Assembly: GCF_014851585.1 (NCBI RefSeq)
Contig: NZ_JACVAB010000001.1
Span: 372,001 to 436,000 of the forward strand
Reading direction: 5' to 3'
DNA from: Agrobacterium sp. AGB01
GTDB taxonomy: Bacteria; Pseudomonadota; Alphaproteobacteria; Rhizobiales; Rhizobiaceae
Length of the DNA stretch: 64,000 nucleotides
Below the pieces are notes generated by a model, which was given only the letters and a program-made list of their open reading frames with translations, ran no database searches and was not told the DNA's origin. Below, piece after piece: positions 16,881 through 26,237 of this stretch; within the stretch, counting starts at the first letter, position 1; each line of letters starts with the position of its first letter. The translations under genes and the position numbers were made by a program.

Positions 16881-17567
16881 ATGAATGAGAAAGCGGAAAC
16901 CCTGTTTAAGGGAAAGGCGGTAAGTTCCTATAATGAAGGGCCGCCACGGCAGGTCCCCGGCTACAGTGATTTGCACAGGATGATCTCGCTGTTACTGGCG
17001 GAAGTAACGCCGCAGGGCGGCCGAGTGCTGGTTCTGGGCGCAGGCGGTGGACAGGAAATCAAGGCTCTGGCCGATGCCCATGCCGGTTGGTCCTTTGACG
17101 GTGTGGATCCATCGGCCGACATGCTGGATCTGGCAAGGGCAGTGACATCGGCTCATGACAATAGGGTCCGCCTGTTCGAAGGCTACATCGAAGATGCACC
17201 ACCAGCGCCTTATGATGCAGCCACGGCTATACTGACCTTCCACTTTGTCGCCGAGCAGCAACGTCTGGAAACACTCGTGCAAATACGCAAACGCCTGAAA
17301 ACCGGTGCGCCGTTCATCGCGGTGCATTTGAGCTTTCCGCAAAGCGAACCGGAGCGCTCGAAATGGATCGCGCGCCACGTCGCCTATGGTTTGGCAAACG
17401 GCACCGACCCGGCAAAGGTTGAAAGCGCAAGACAGGCAATTGGCACCCGCCTTTCAATCCTCTCACCGGACGAGGATGTCGCCATGATGCAAGAGGCGGG
17501 TTTTTCAAACGTATCGCTGTTTTACGCCGGGCTCAGCATCAAGGGTTGGGTGGCCTACGCTGCTTAG
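16881..17567 (+). CDS. Class I SAM-dependent methyltransferase
   Basis: A 228-aa Rossmann-fold methyltransferase. Motif I is RVLVLGAGGGQEIKALA, motif II ends at WSFDGVDPSADMLDLA, and a post-I acidic patch and the ILTFHFVAEQQRLETLVQIRKRLKTGAPF segment follow. It resembles the UbiE/type-11/12 group, but the substrate is not predictable. An 11-bp inverted repeat covers its ribosome-binding site. It is monocistronic, with nothing recognisable in the gap to the convergent ridA gene. Confidence 0.82.
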   Translation: MNEKAETLFKGKAVSSYNEGPPRQVPGYSDLHRMISLLLAEVTPQGGRVLVLGAGGGQEIKALADAHAGWSFDGVDPSADMLDLARAVTSAHDNRVRLFEGYIEDAPPAPYDAATAILTFHFVAEQQRLETLVQIRKRLKTGAPFIAVHLSFPQSEPERSKWIARHVAYGLANGTDPAKVESARQAIGTRLSILSPDEDVAMMQEAGFSNVSLFYAGLSIKGWVAYAA

Positions 17568-17731
17568 TCTGCCGTGGTTCAAACCTGCCGATGGGGCGAC
17601 TGTGCCGCACACAAAAATCTCCCCATTACTCTCAACCAACTAATGCAGTGCGTCTTCATTTGTCTGGCTGAGATAACAGGAAAATGGCAGTCCGGTGCTC
17701 ACAGACGCTGTTGTGGTGCCGCAGTGTTACG

Positions 17732-18136
17732 TCAGCCTCCGATGACGGCAATTGCATCCATTTCGAACAGAATGGCCGGGTTGAAGAATGCCGTCACCTG
17801 CACAAGTGTGCTGGTTGGTGGTGCCTTTAGCTGAATAAAACGGTCCCGTACCTCTCTGAGGGTGCCGAGGTTACTCATATCTGTCAGATACATGCCCAGC
17901 TTCACGACATTGTCGAATGTGGTCCCCGCATCAGCAAGGGCAATTTCAATGTTCTCGAACACCTTTTCGGCCTGACGTTTGAAGTCACCTTCACCGACCA
18001 GCGCGCCAGTCACATCCATGGGAACCTGGCCGGAAATGAAAATTGTCTTGGCGCTGGCCGGGACAATGGCAGTGTGCGAGTAACTCGCGGTTGGCGGTAA
18101 GGTTTTTGGAGTACGAAAATCAATCAAAGAGGACAT
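17732..18136 (-). CDS. RidA/YjgF-family protein
   Basis: A 134-aa protein of the Rid family (enamine/imine deaminases or related trimeric hydrolases). Family features are IFISGQVPMDVTGALVGEGDFKRQAEKVFENIEIALADAGTTFDNVVKL and the end LVQVTAFFNPAILFEMDAIAV. The arginine usual in true RidA near the C-terminus (the R of xxRxxV) is not present in its classical context, so the biochemical role is uncertain. The ATG follows TTGGAG. It lies upstream of nothing on its own strand and next to a TetR gene 53 bp away, which may be in the same leftward unit. Confidence 0.82.
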   Translation of the reverse strand: MSSLIDFRTPKTLPPTASYSHTAIVPASAKTIFISGQVPMDVTGALVGEGDFKRQAEKVFENIEIALADAGTTFDNVVKLGMYLTDMSNLGTLREVRDRFIQLKAPPTSTLVQVTAFFNPAILFEMDAIAVIGG

Positions 18137-18189
18137 GTAAGGGTCTCCAAGTCATAAGCGAACATCGTGGCACGTGTCGGCCGACGTCC

Positions 18190-18744
18190 TTATGGATATT
18201 TAGGCTCTTTGTTCAGGACTGTTTTGATGTCGGCAAAGATTGAAGCCCATTCGTCATCGGAAATATCCATCAGGCCAAACCAGCGTAAAGCGAAGGCCCC
18301 TTCGGTGGCAAGAAATGCCAACCGTGCGGCGCGCCCTTCAAGCGTCGTCACATCAAGACCTTCCGTGCGGCTCTCATACCATTTCTTGGTCGAGGCCAGA
18401 TATTCTGGCGACAGCATCAGCGCCGCCATCAATCCGGCGGCCTTGTAGTTTGCCGGCTCGTCAGCCTGCCGTGTCGCCTCCACATGCGCCCAGACCTTGG
18501 CCTGCGGGTCGGGAGCCTCGCCGGCAATGTCCTGGAACTTCTGGTCGTAGGTCACGAACCAGCGCGACACCATCGCGTCGATAATCGCATCCTTGCTGGC
18601 AAAGCTGTACTGGATACCGCCCTTCGTTACGCCAAGTGACTTTGCCAGCGCATCAATTGTCAGGGCGGCGGCTCCTCGCGAGCGCACAATGTCTTCGGCG
18701 GCATTCAGAATGATCTCCCGATCGATGGTTTTCTTTCGTCCCAT
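18190..18744 (-). CDS. TetR-family transcriptional repressor
   Basis: A 184-aa TetR regulator. The N-terminal HTH is REIILNAAEDIVRSRGAAALTIDALAKSLGVTKGGIQYSFASKDAI, and the C-terminal half is the ligand-binding/dimer domain. The ATG follows AGAGG. It is divergent from a DHA2-type MFS pump with a palindromic site between them, the standard layout of a drug-responsive efflux repressor. The inducer is unknown. Confidence 0.88.
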   Translation of the reverse strand: MGRKKTIDREIILNAAEDIVRSRGAAALTIDALAKSLGVTKGGIQYSFASKDAIIDAMVSRWFVTYDQKFQDIAGEAPDPQAKVWAHVEATRQADEPANYKAAGLMAALMLSPEYLASTKKWYESRTEGLDVTTLEGRAARLAFLATEGAFALRWFGLMDISDDEWASIFADIKTVLNKEPKYP

Positions 18745-18762
18745 GCCTTGCCTCTTTTTAAT

Positions 18763-18778
18763 TCCATACGTATGTATT
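18763..18778. promoter_or_regulatory. Candidate TetR operator
   Basis: CATACGTATG (18765-18774) is a perfect 10-bp palindrome inside the 86-bp divergent promoter between the TetR and MFS genes. The flanks (TTC and TAT) extend the symmetry weakly. Confidence 0.5.
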
Positions 18779-18830
18779 TAAATAATTCACAGCTATCGTT
18801 CAACTCGCTCTTAGCGACCATGGAGTTTTT

Positions 18831-20318
18831 ATGCAGGCCAAAGCACGATGGGGTATTCTCGCGATTGTATCGAGTGCCTTGTTCATGATCGTGATCGATA
18901 TGACGGTGTTGTACACGGCATTGCCGCGTCTGACACATGATCTCATGGCATCGTCCTCTGAAAAATTGTGGATCGTAAATGTCTATGCGCTGACCGTCGC
19001 CGGATTACTGCCCGCATCCGGCGCGCTTGGTGACAAATTCGGTGCACGTCTGTTGTTCCTGATCGGTCTGATTGTTTTTGGTGCCGCATCGTTGTTCGCC
19101 GCCTTTTCACCGAACCCTGCGATGTTGATTGCCGGACGGGCGCTGCTTGCCGTTGGCGCAGCAATGATGATGCCAGCCACGCTGTCGATTATCCGCCAGA
19201 CATTCACGGAGCCCGGTGAACGGGCCTTCGCTATTGGTGTGTGGGCAGCCGTTGCCTCTGGCGGTGCGGCCTTCGGACCGGTCATTGGCGGCGTGTTGCT
19301 GGAGCACTTCTGGTGGGGTTCGGTTTTCCTGATCAACCTGCCCATCGTCGCGGTCGCCTTTGTCGCAACCATCCTGTTTGTTGGCCCCGGCTTGCGAAAT
19401 CCGGAGCGATCATTCGATATCATTTCGGCCGTACAGATCATGATCGGGCTTGTAGCTTCGACCTATGCCGTCAAGGAATTGGCAAAGCCGGACATTTCTC
19501 TATCGTCATTTGCCGTCTCGGCGCTGCTGGGATTGGTCTTCCTGATGCTGTTTGCACGTCGTCAACGTCACATTGCATCGCCGTTGATTGATTTCAGCCT
19601 GTTTGCCAACCGCAATTTTCTGGCTGGCGTGATTGCTGCTGCCGTCGCCTCGGCTGCTCTTTTGGGCTTTCAGTTGGCATTGACCCAGCGTTTCCAGCTT
19701 GTGCTCGACATGTCGCCTCTGGAGGCAGGTCTGATGGTGCTGCCCATTCCGCTTGGTGCATTTATCGCTGGCCCGTTGGCAGGCATATTGGTGGCAAAAG
19801 TCGGCGAACGGGCGGTCATGTGGATGTCAATGGCAATCGCGGCAGCCAGCCTCGCGCTTTATTACAGTGTCATCAGCGATGGCCTCGCCGTGCAGGTTGC
19901 TGCCCTGTTTGTCATGGGCATAGGCCTCGGTGCGACAATGACTGCCGCCTCCACCGCAATCATGCTCAACGCCCCGGATCATCACGGTGGCATGGCAGCG
20001 TCGATCGAGGAAGTCTCGTTTGAACTCGGTGGTGCGATCGGTATCGCCACGCTTGGAAGTGTCCTTGCTGCGGTCTACAGCACATCGTTTGAAGCCCCTG
20101 TCGGTATCAATGACGGCGCGGCCTCGGCCCGCGATGGTCTCGACGCAGCACTGCTTCTGGCTGAGCGGGTTGGCGGCAATCTCGCCATTGCAGTTCGCAG
20201 TGCCGCAGAAACGGCCTTTGGCAATGCATTTACGGCCGTGTTGATCACTGCCGTGGTGTTGCTTGGTGCGACCAGCATCGTGGTGCGAATGCTGGCACAG
20301 CACAAACACGCCGACTGA
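18831..20318 (+). CDS. MFS drug efflux transporter (DHA2 family, 14 TMS)
   Basis: A 495-aa major-facilitator pump of the DHA2 (SmvA/QacA/LfrA-like) type with about 14 helices. The first-helix motif IVIDMTVLYTALPRLTHDL contains the D-x-x-V-x-x-x-A-L-P signature of DHA2 exporters. Motif A is GALGDKFGARLLF and motif C is VASGGAAFGPVIGGVLLEHFWWGSVFLINLPI. It likely exports cationic drugs, quaternary ammonium compounds or bile-salt-like molecules by proton antiport. Control by the divergent TetR gene is inferred from layout and operator. Confidence 0.9.
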   Translation: MQAKARWGILAIVSSALFMIVIDMTVLYTALPRLTHDLMASSSEKLWIVNVYALTVAGLLPASGALGDKFGARLLFLIGLIVFGAASLFAAFSPNPAMLIAGRALLAVGAAMMMPATLSIIRQTFTEPGERAFAIGVWAAVASGGAAFGPVIGGVLLEHFWWGSVFLINLPIVAVAFVATILFVGPGLRNPERSFDIISAVQIMIGLVASTYAVKELAKPDISLSSFAVSALLGLVFLMLFARRQRHIASPLIDFSLFANRNFLAGVIAAAVASAALLGFQLALTQRFQLVLDMSPLEAGLMVLPIPLGAFIAGPLAGILVAKVGERAVMWMSMAIAAASLALYYSVISDGLAVQVAALFVMGIGLGATMTAASTAIMLNAPDHHGGMAASIEEVSFELGGAIGIATLGSVLAAVYSTSFEAPVGINDGAASARDGLDAALLLAERVGGNLAIAVRSAAETAFGNAFTAVLITAVVLLGATSIVVRMLAQHKHAD

Positions 20319-20354
20319 ACACCGACAGTCATACTTGCCACGCTGACTCAAAAG

Positions 20355-20384
20355 AAAACAACGGTGTTTGCGCACCGTTGTTTT
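20355..20384. terminator. Bidirectional terminator between the MFS and aminopeptidase genes
   Basis: A 12-bp perfect stem AAAACAACGGTG (20355-20366) / CACCGTTGTTTT (20373-20384). It has A and T tracts on both sides and convergent genes. Confidence 0.9.
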
Positions 20385-20423
20385 GCCGTTTGTGCAGGTC
20401 TTTGAGCCGTTAGTTTTTGCTGA

Positions 20424-21815
20424 TCAGCCGTAGGTTCTGGCAATGTAGTGATAGAGCGCGCGGATGGCCTGCGCTTCACCGCCAACCGACGAGTGCGGAC
20501 GCTCATTCGGCGACCAGCCGTAAATGTCGAAGTGGGCCCATTTCTTGGTTTTCGACACAAAGCGCTTGAGGAACAAGGCGGCTGTGATCGAGCCTGCCAT
20601 GCCGCCAGCTGGCGCATTGGTAATGTCGGCAGCGCGGGAGCGGATATCCTTGTCATATCCCATGTAAAGCGGCATGCGCCACATCGGGTCGTCCATGTCC
20701 ATGCCCGCTTCGGCGATGTCATGAGCGAGATCTTCGTCATCGGTGTAATAGGGCGCAATGTCAGGTCCGAGCGCCACGCGGGCAGCACCGGTCAGTGTTG
20801 CCATGTCAATCATCAGGTCCGGCTCGTCCTGATCGGCGTAGGCCAATGCGTCGGCCAGAATAAGCCGGCCCTCGGCGTCGGTATTGTCGATCTGTACCGT
20901 CAGACCCTTGCGGCTCTGGTAGATGTCGCCCGGGCGGAAAGCATTGGCGGAAATCGAGTTCTCGACGACAGGAACGATGACGCGCAGGTTCACCTTGAGT
21001 TTGGCTTCCATGATCATCAATGCAAGGCCAAGCACATTTGCCGCGCCACCCATGTCTTTTTTCATCAGCGCCATCGAAGACGCAGGTTTGATGTCGAGAC
21101 CACCGGTGTCGAAGCACACGCCTTTGCCTACCAAGGTAATGGCAGGATTGCCTTTCTTGCCCCAACGCATTTCCAGAAGGCGCGGCTGGCCTTCGCTAGC
21201 ACGACCCACCGCATGGATCAGTGGGAAGTTTTCGCTGAGCAGCTTGTCGCCGGTCACGGCGGTAACTTCCGCCTTGTAGTGGGCGGCAAGTGCACGGAAA
21301 GCCACTTCAAGCTGGTCCGGCCCCATATCGTTTGCTGGCATGTTGATGAGGTCGCGTGCCAGGAAGACGCCAGCTAGTGTGCGCTTGATGCCAGTTGCGT
21401 CGGCATCCTGCGGAATGAGCATCTTGGCCGACGATGATTTGACGGTGCGGTAGCGGTCGAACTTGTAGCTGCCAAGACCGAAACCCAGTGCGAGACGGTT
21501 CACCGTCAATGGTGCTGTTTCAATGTGCCAGTCGCCCTCTGGCAGTTCGCGGGCCAGTTTGCCGGTCAGGAAAGGAAGTTCGGACGGATTGCTGCCAAGT
21601 CCGAAAAGCGCGCCACCCAGCGAGCCATCGGCCGAAGGGATGAGCAGAATGGCACCGCTTTCCGCTTTGAAACCGGCCTTGCGCGCCCAATCGAGCGCTA
21701 TGGGGTCGATGGCACCTTGCTCGATATGAGCTGGCGTTACCGCAAAAACCGGCAGGGTGTTGCCCGCTTTGGCACTGAACGGTGTTGCTCTTTCGATGAA
21801 CTGATACGGGGCCAT
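20424..21815 (-). CDS. Leucyl aminopeptidase family (M17) metallopeptidase
   Basis: A 463-aa cytoplasmic aminopeptidase. The M17 signature NTDAEGRL is at residues 311-318, and the metal/active-site segments VGKGVCFDTGGLDIKP (Lys231, Asp236) and KKDMGGAANVLG are intact. The N-terminal domain is the shorter, PepB-like/divergent form. It cleaves N-terminal amino acids from peptides with two divalent metals. The gene is preceded by a short AT-rich promoter region and is convergent with the MFS gene. Whether it is PepA- or PepB-like is not settled here. Confidence 0.92.
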   Translation of the reverse strand: MAPYQFIERATPFSAKAGNTLPVFAVTPAHIEQGAIDPIALDWARKAGFKAESGAILLIPSADGSLGGALFGLGSNPSELPFLTGKLARELPEGDWHIETAPLTVNRLALGFGLGSYKFDRYRTVKSSSAKMLIPQDADATGIKRTLAGVFLARDLINMPANDMGPDQLEVAFRALAAHYKAEVTAVTGDKLLSENFPLIHAVGRASEGQPRLLEMRWGKKGNPAITLVGKGVCFDTGGLDIKPASSMALMKKDMGGAANVLGLALMIMEAKLKVNLRVIVPVVENSISANAFRPGDIYQSRKGLTVQIDNTDAEGRLILADALAYADQDEPDLMIDMATLTGAARVALGPDIAPYYTDDEDLAHDIAEAGMDMDDPMWRMPLYMGYDKDIRSRAADITNAPAGGMAGSITAALFLKRFVSKTKKWAHFDIYGWSPNERPHSSVGGEAQAIRALYHYIARTYG

Positions 21816-21942
21816 GATCTGCTTTCGTAAACTTGGAGAATCAGTAAATTAACACTCTGTTAGGGTTAACAGATTATTGCTGGAGTGAAGATTGCGCCGC
21901 TTATAGGTGCAAAAGCCGTTCAACACACGCAGGGGCAATGCC

Positions 21943-22773
21943 ATGACTGCTGTTCACTCTGTATCTACAGCGCGAAAAGCCATAATCAATGGCGGTGCCG
22001 TGCTGACTCTGGTGCTGGCATTAACCGCATGCGCGTCTACCAACAAGCATGACAGGCTGACAACAGGCTCTATCCCGACGACGGCGCCCGCACAATCATA
22101 CGATAATCTCAACCAGTCTCAACTGCGACAGGCCGAAGAAGCAGCTGGCAAAGCCTATGAACGCAATCCCAAGGATGCGCGTACGGGCATGAGCTATGCC
22201 AATCTTCTGATGATGACTGGCAAAAGCACACAGGCTCTGGCCGTGATGCAGCAGATCGCTATTGCCAACCCCGCAGACCGTAACGTGCTGGCAGCTTATG
22301 GCAAGGCGCAGGCCGGTGCCGGTCAGCTGGAACAGGCACTGTCGACAATCGCCCGCGCGCAGACACCGGATAGACCAGACTGGCGCCTGTATTCTGCTGA
22401 AGGTGCCGTGCTGGATCAGCTCGGCCGCTCGCCAGAAGCGCGCACCAAATACCGCATGGCGTTGGACTTGCAGCCCAACGAACCCAGTATTCTGTCCAAC
22501 CTCGGAATGTCCTACGTCCTGTCGAGTGATCCAAGAACGGCCGAAACCTATCTGCGATCAGCCTCGCAGCAACCGGGCGCTGACAGCCGAATCCGCCAGA
22601 ATCTAGCGCTAGTCGTCGGGCTCCAAGGACGTTTCGCCGAGGCGGATAACATCGCCCGGCAGGAATTGACCCAGCAGCAGGCCGAAGCAAATCTTGCTTA
22701 CCTGCGCGGCATGTTGTCTCAACAAAGTTCATGGAAGCAGCTTGCCGACAAGGAAAAAACTGCAACCAATTAA
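21943..22773 (+). CDS. TPR-repeat lipoprotein (TadD-like)
   Basis: A 276-aa protein. A signal peptide ends in a lipobox (LALTAC, Cys30), and then a Thr/Pro-rich linker leads to five or six tetratricopeptide repeats, e.g. RNPKDARTGMSYANLLMMTGKSTQALAVMQQIAI and QPNEPSILSNLGMSYVLSSDPRTAETYL. This matches TadD, the outer-membrane-associated TPR lipoprotein of Flp pilus assembly. No tad cluster is adjacent; the TadG-like gene is 18 kb away. The frame opens at a GTG at 21907, but ATG 21943 gives a normal signal peptide. Confidence 0.8.
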   Translation: MTAVHSVSTARKAIINGGAVLTLVLALTACASTNKHDRLTTGSIPTTAPAQSYDNLNQSQLRQAEEAAGKAYERNPKDARTGMSYANLLMMTGKSTQALAVMQQIAIANPADRNVLAAYGKAQAGAGQLEQALSTIARAQTPDRPDWRLYSAEGAVLDQLGRSPEARTKYRMALDLQPNEPSILSNLGMSYVLSSDPRTAETYLRSASQQPGADSRIRQNLALVVGLQGRFAEADNIARQELTQQQAEANLAYLRGMLSQQSSWKQLADKEKTATN

Positions 22774-22995
22774 GGTTGTTGTGTGTTCCGGGCCGTGGAC
22801 GATTTCTCTGGAAAGTGAAATCACAGCAATAACTTGCTGAATTCTGCTCATGATTGTTTTCGGGTAATATTCTCCCGCCTTTTGCGGCATTTATACAGCC
22901 AAAAGTCGTAAGGACTTTTTAAGTAATAGGCCGTTGCGTGTTTAAAAATATTCGCTTACGTTCCTCCTGCAACGTTTCAGTGAGGGAGGAGACTC

Positions 22996-24231
22996 ATGCG
23001 TACGCGTGCTATTGTGGCTGCATTTGCGGCGAGTGTTTTGTTGCCTGCAGGTATGGCTGGTGCAACGGATCTTGAAGTAACACACTGGTGGACATCGGGC
23101 GGGGAGGCTGCCGCGGTTGCCGAACTGGCAAAGGCGTTCGATGCGACCGGTAACAAATGGGTGGATGGTGCGATTGCCGGTTCCGGCAGTACCGCTCGCC
23201 CGATCATGATCAGCCGGATCACCGGTGGTGACCCGATGGCTGCAACCCAATTCAACCACGGCAGACAGGCAGAAGAGCTTGTTCAGTCCGGATTGATGCG
23301 TGACCTGTCCGACGTTGCTGAAAAAGGCAATTGGAAAGAGGTTATCAAACCCGCAAGCCTGCTCGACAGCTGCACTATCGACGGGAAAATTTACTGCGCA
23401 CCCGTCAATATTCACTCATGGCAATGGCTGTGGCTTTCCAACGCTGCCTTCAAGCAGGCCGGTGTTGAGGTTCCCAAGAACTGGACTGAATTTGTCGCTG
23501 CGGCACCTGCATTGAAGACGGCCGGTATTCAGCCGCTTGCGTTGGGTGGCCAGGCCTGGCAGGCCAACGGTCTGTTCGACACACTGGTCCTGTCACTGGG
23601 TGGCAAGGAACTGTATGAAAAGGTCTACAAGGACAAGGATGCGGAAGCCGCTGCCGGACCTGATATGGCCAAAATCTTTGCTGCTGCCGTAGAGGCACGC
23701 GACATGTCGCGCGGCACAAATGTGCAGGACTGGAACCAGGCAACCAACATGGTCATCACAGGCAAGGCCGGTGGCCAGGTCATGGGTGACTGGGCGCAGG
23801 GTGAATTCCAGTTGGCTGGCCAGACGGCCGGAACAGATTATTCCTGCCTGCCGGGTCTTGGCGTCAGCGACTACATCACCACAGGTGGCGACGCTTTCTA
23901 TTTCCCGCTGTTGAAGGATGAGGCAAAAACCAAGGCACAGGACGTTCTGGCCGAAACGATTGTCGATCCAAAGACACAGGTTGCTTTCAACCTGAAAAAG
24001 GGTTCGTTGCCAATCCGTGGTGACGTGGACCTCGGCGTCGCAAATGATTGCATGAAGAAGGGTCTGGAAATTCTGGCCAAGGATCATGCTCTCACCAGCA
24101 CCGACCAGCTTGTGTCCGCCGATACGCAAAAGCAGAAAGAAGACTTGATGGCGGAGTTTTTCGCCAGCACGTCGATGACTGCCGAAGATGCGCAGAAGCG
24201 GTTTGCAAGTATCATCAGCTCGGCTGATTGA
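22996..24231 (+). CDS. Sugar ABC transporter substrate-binding protein
   Basis: A 411-aa periplasmic binding protein of the carbohydrate uptake (CUT1) class. The signal peptide is MRTRAIVAAFAASVLLPAGMAGA, and the mature protein starts TDLEVTHWWTSGGEAAAVAELAKAFDATG, as in glucose/oligosaccharide binders. Aromatic ligand-stacking residues are plentiful (NIHSWQWLWLSNAAF, GDWAQGEFQLAG). It is the first gene of a seven-gene operon with permeases, ATPase and sugar enzymes. The ATG follows GGGAGGAG. The downstream genes suggest a xylo-oligosaccharide or related glycoside as ligand, but this is inference. Confidence 0.88.
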   Translation: MRTRAIVAAFAASVLLPAGMAGATDLEVTHWWTSGGEAAAVAELAKAFDATGNKWVDGAIAGSGSTARPIMISRITGGDPMAATQFNHGRQAEELVQSGLMRDLSDVAEKGNWKEVIKPASLLDSCTIDGKIYCAPVNIHSWQWLWLSNAAFKQAGVEVPKNWTEFVAAAPALKTAGIQPLALGGQAWQANGLFDTLVLSLGGKELYEKVYKDKDAEAAAGPDMAKIFAAAVEARDMSRGTNVQDWNQATNMVITGKAGGQVMGDWAQGEFQLAGQTAGTDYSCLPGLGVSDYITTGGDAFYFPLLKDEAKTKAQDVLAETIVDPKTQVAFNLKKGSLPIRGDVDLGVANDCMKKGLEILAKDHALTSTDQLVSADTQKQKEDLMAEFFASTSMTAEDAQKRFASIISSAD

Positions 24232-24288
24232 TCTGACGGGCGGTCTGTTGAACTTTTTATAGAGCTGCAGGCCGCTGCTTTACTCCTG

Positions 24289-24358
24289 CCGGTAATGTGA
24301 GTGCTTTTCTGACATTGCCGGTGACCACGCGGGTGCGGGCGGCCATTGGGCCACCCGC
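24289..24358 (+). repeat. Two intercistronic hairpins between SBP and permease genes
   Basis: Stem 1 is CCGGTAATGT / ACATTGCCGG (24289-24298/24312-24321, one wobble). Stem 2 is GCGGGTG / CACCCGC (24329-24335/24352-24358) enclosing GGCC-rich sequence. There is no T run, so these are not classical terminators. In many ABC operons such hairpins stabilise the SBP message and lower permease expression; that role is inferred. Confidence 0.5.
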
Positions 24359-24395
24359 ATTGCGATCAACGGCAACGTTTGATGAGGAGTGATCC

Positions 24396-25298
24396 ATGGC
24401 GGGTCAAACGCGTTCAAAGCGCCCCAATCAGCTATTCCGCAATCTTAATTCGAAGATCGCGTCCATACCCATGATCCTCACTGCGGTTGTCATCTTCCTC
24501 GGCGGTACGATCTGGACGATTGTTTATTCTTTCACCAACTCCAAGCTTTTGCCGCGCGCCACCTTTGTTGGTATCGAGCAATATGAACGGCTGTGGGCTG
24601 CACCCCGCTGGATTATCTCGATTCAGAATTTGGCGATTTACGGCATTCTCTCGCTGATCTTCAGTCTGGTTATCGGCTTTCTGCTTGCCGCGCTGATGGA
24701 TCAGAAAATCCGTTTCGAAAATACATTCCGTACGATCTTTCTTTATCCTTTTGCACTTTCATTCATCGTCACTGGTCTTGTTTGGCAGTGGATTCTCAAT
24801 CCGGAATTTGGTGTGCAATCCGTCGTCCGCTCATTTGGCTGGACCAGCTTTACTTTCGACCCGCTCTATAATCCTGACATCGTGATCTATGGCATCCTGA
24901 TTGCCGGTCTATGGCAGGGAACGGGCCTTGTCATGTGTCTGATGCTGGCTGGTCTGCGCGGTATCGATGAGGATATCTGGAAGGCGGCACGCGTCGACGG
25001 CATTCCCATGTGGCGCACCTATATTTTTGTGGTGATCCCGATGATGCGCGCAGTCTTCATCACCACGCTCGTCATTATCGCCAGCGGCATCGTCAAGGTT
25101 TACGACCTGGTGGTTGCGCAAACCAGCGGCGGTCCCGGCATCGCATCTGAAGTCCCGGCGAAATATGTCTATGACTACATGTTCCAGGCGCAAAATCTTG
25201 GCCAGGGATTTGCGGCATCGTCGATGATGCTGCTGACCGTCGCCATCATCATCATCCCATGGGCCTATCTTGAATTCGGAGGGCGCAAACGTGGCTAA
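24396..25298 (+). CDS. Sugar ABC transporter permease (MalF-like)
   Basis: A 300-aa inner-membrane permease with six predicted helices. The EAA-loop is LAGLRGIDEDIWKAARVDGIPMWRTYIFVVIPMM, the coupling site for the ATPase. The N-terminal IVYSFTNSKLLPRATFVGIEQYERLW is typical of CUT1 first permeases. The ribosome-binding site GAGGAG precedes the ATG at 24396. Its stop overlaps the next permease. Confidence 0.92.
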   Translation: MAGQTRSKRPNQLFRNLNSKIASIPMILTAVVIFLGGTIWTIVYSFTNSKLLPRATFVGIEQYERLWAAPRWIISIQNLAIYGILSLIFSLVIGFLLAALMDQKIRFENTFRTIFLYPFALSFIVTGLVWQWILNPEFGVQSVVRSFGWTSFTFDPLYNPDIVIYGILIAGLWQGTGLVMCLMLAGLRGIDEDIWKAARVDGIPMWRTYIFVVIPMMRAVFITTLVIIASGIVKVYDLVVAQTSGGPGIASEVPAKYVYDYMFQAQNLGQGFAASSMMLLTVAIIIIPWAYLEFGGRKRG

Positions 25299-26232
25299 TA
25301 TCAGCACCTTGAATACAGTCGCCGCAGGCGTTGACCCGGTTGCCCGGCAATTGTCGGGACCACGTGGCAAGAAGCCGCGAAAAACCCTCTCTCGCCGCAA
25401 TATCGTGTTGTATGGCACGCTGTTTGTCGCGGCACTCTATTACCTGCTGCCGCTTTACGTGATGCTTGTGACATCGCTCAAGGGCATGCCGGAAATCCGT
25501 CTGGGCAATATCTTCGCGCCACCCATGGAAATTACCTTTGAGCCGTGGGCCAAGGCGTGGGCAAGTGCCTGCACCGGCCTCAACTGTGACGGGCTTTCGC
25601 GAGGTTTCTGGAACTCCGTCCGCATTATGGTTCCGTCAACACTCGTGTCGATCTTTATTGCATCGGTCAGCGGATACGCCATGGCCAACTGGAAGTTCAA
25701 GGGATCGGAACTGTTCTTTTCCATCCTGATCATCGGTGCCTTCATCCCCTATCAGGTGATGATCTATCCGATCGTCATCGTGCTGCGCGAAGTCGGTATC
25801 TACGGCACACTGACTGGCCTGATCGTGGTGCACACCATCTTCGGCATGCCGATCCTGACACTGCTTTTCCGCAATTACTTCTCGTCGCTGCCGGAGGAAT
25901 TGTTCAAGGCAGCCCGCATCGACGGGGCAGGGTTTTGGCAGATTTATTTCCGCATCATGCTGCCCATGTCGTTGCCGATTTTTGTAGTGGCAATGATCCT
26001 TCAGGTAACGGGCATCTGGAACGACTTCCTGTTCGGTGTCGTGTTCACGCGACCTGAATATTACCCGATGACGGTTCAGCTCAACAACATCGTCAACTCG
26101 GTGCAGGGTGTGAAGGAATACAACGTCAACATGGCAGCAACCCTGCTCACCGGCGCCGTTCCGCTGATCGTTTATTTCATTTCAGGCAGGCTATTTGTCC
26201 GGGGCATTGCCGCAGGCGCAGTCAAAGGGTGA
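25291..26232 (+). CDS. Sugar ABC transporter permease (MalG-like)
   Basis: A 313-aa second permease with six predicted helices. The EAA-loop is YFSSLPEELFKAARIDGAGFWQIYFRIMLPMSLPIFVV. A GTG at 25291 preceded by CGGAGGG is the best start, giving an 8-base overlap with the upstream permease and translational coupling. The TTG at 25270 would lie before that ribosome-binding site. Confidence 0.9.
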   Translation: MANISTLNTVAAGVDPVARQLSGPRGKKPRKTLSRRNIVLYGTLFVAALYYLLPLYVMLVTSLKGMPEIRLGNIFAPPMEITFEPWAKAWASACTGLNCDGLSRGFWNSVRIMVPSTLVSIFIASVSGYAMANWKFKGSELFFSILIIGAFIPYQVMIYPIVIVLREVGIYGTLTGLIVVHTIFGMPILTLLFRNYFSSLPEELFKAARIDGAGFWQIYFRIMLPMSLPIFVVAMILQVTGIWNDFLFGVVFTRPEYYPMTVQLNNIVNSVQGVKEYNVNMAATLLTGAVPLIVYFISGRLFVRGIAAGAVKG

Positions 26233-26237
26233 TTTTC

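Noticed and set aside
22901-22919. AAAAGTC/GACTTTT hairpin upstream of the sugar SBP gene as a terminator
   Set aside because: Only seven A/T-rich pairs and far from the TPR gene end; too weak to list.
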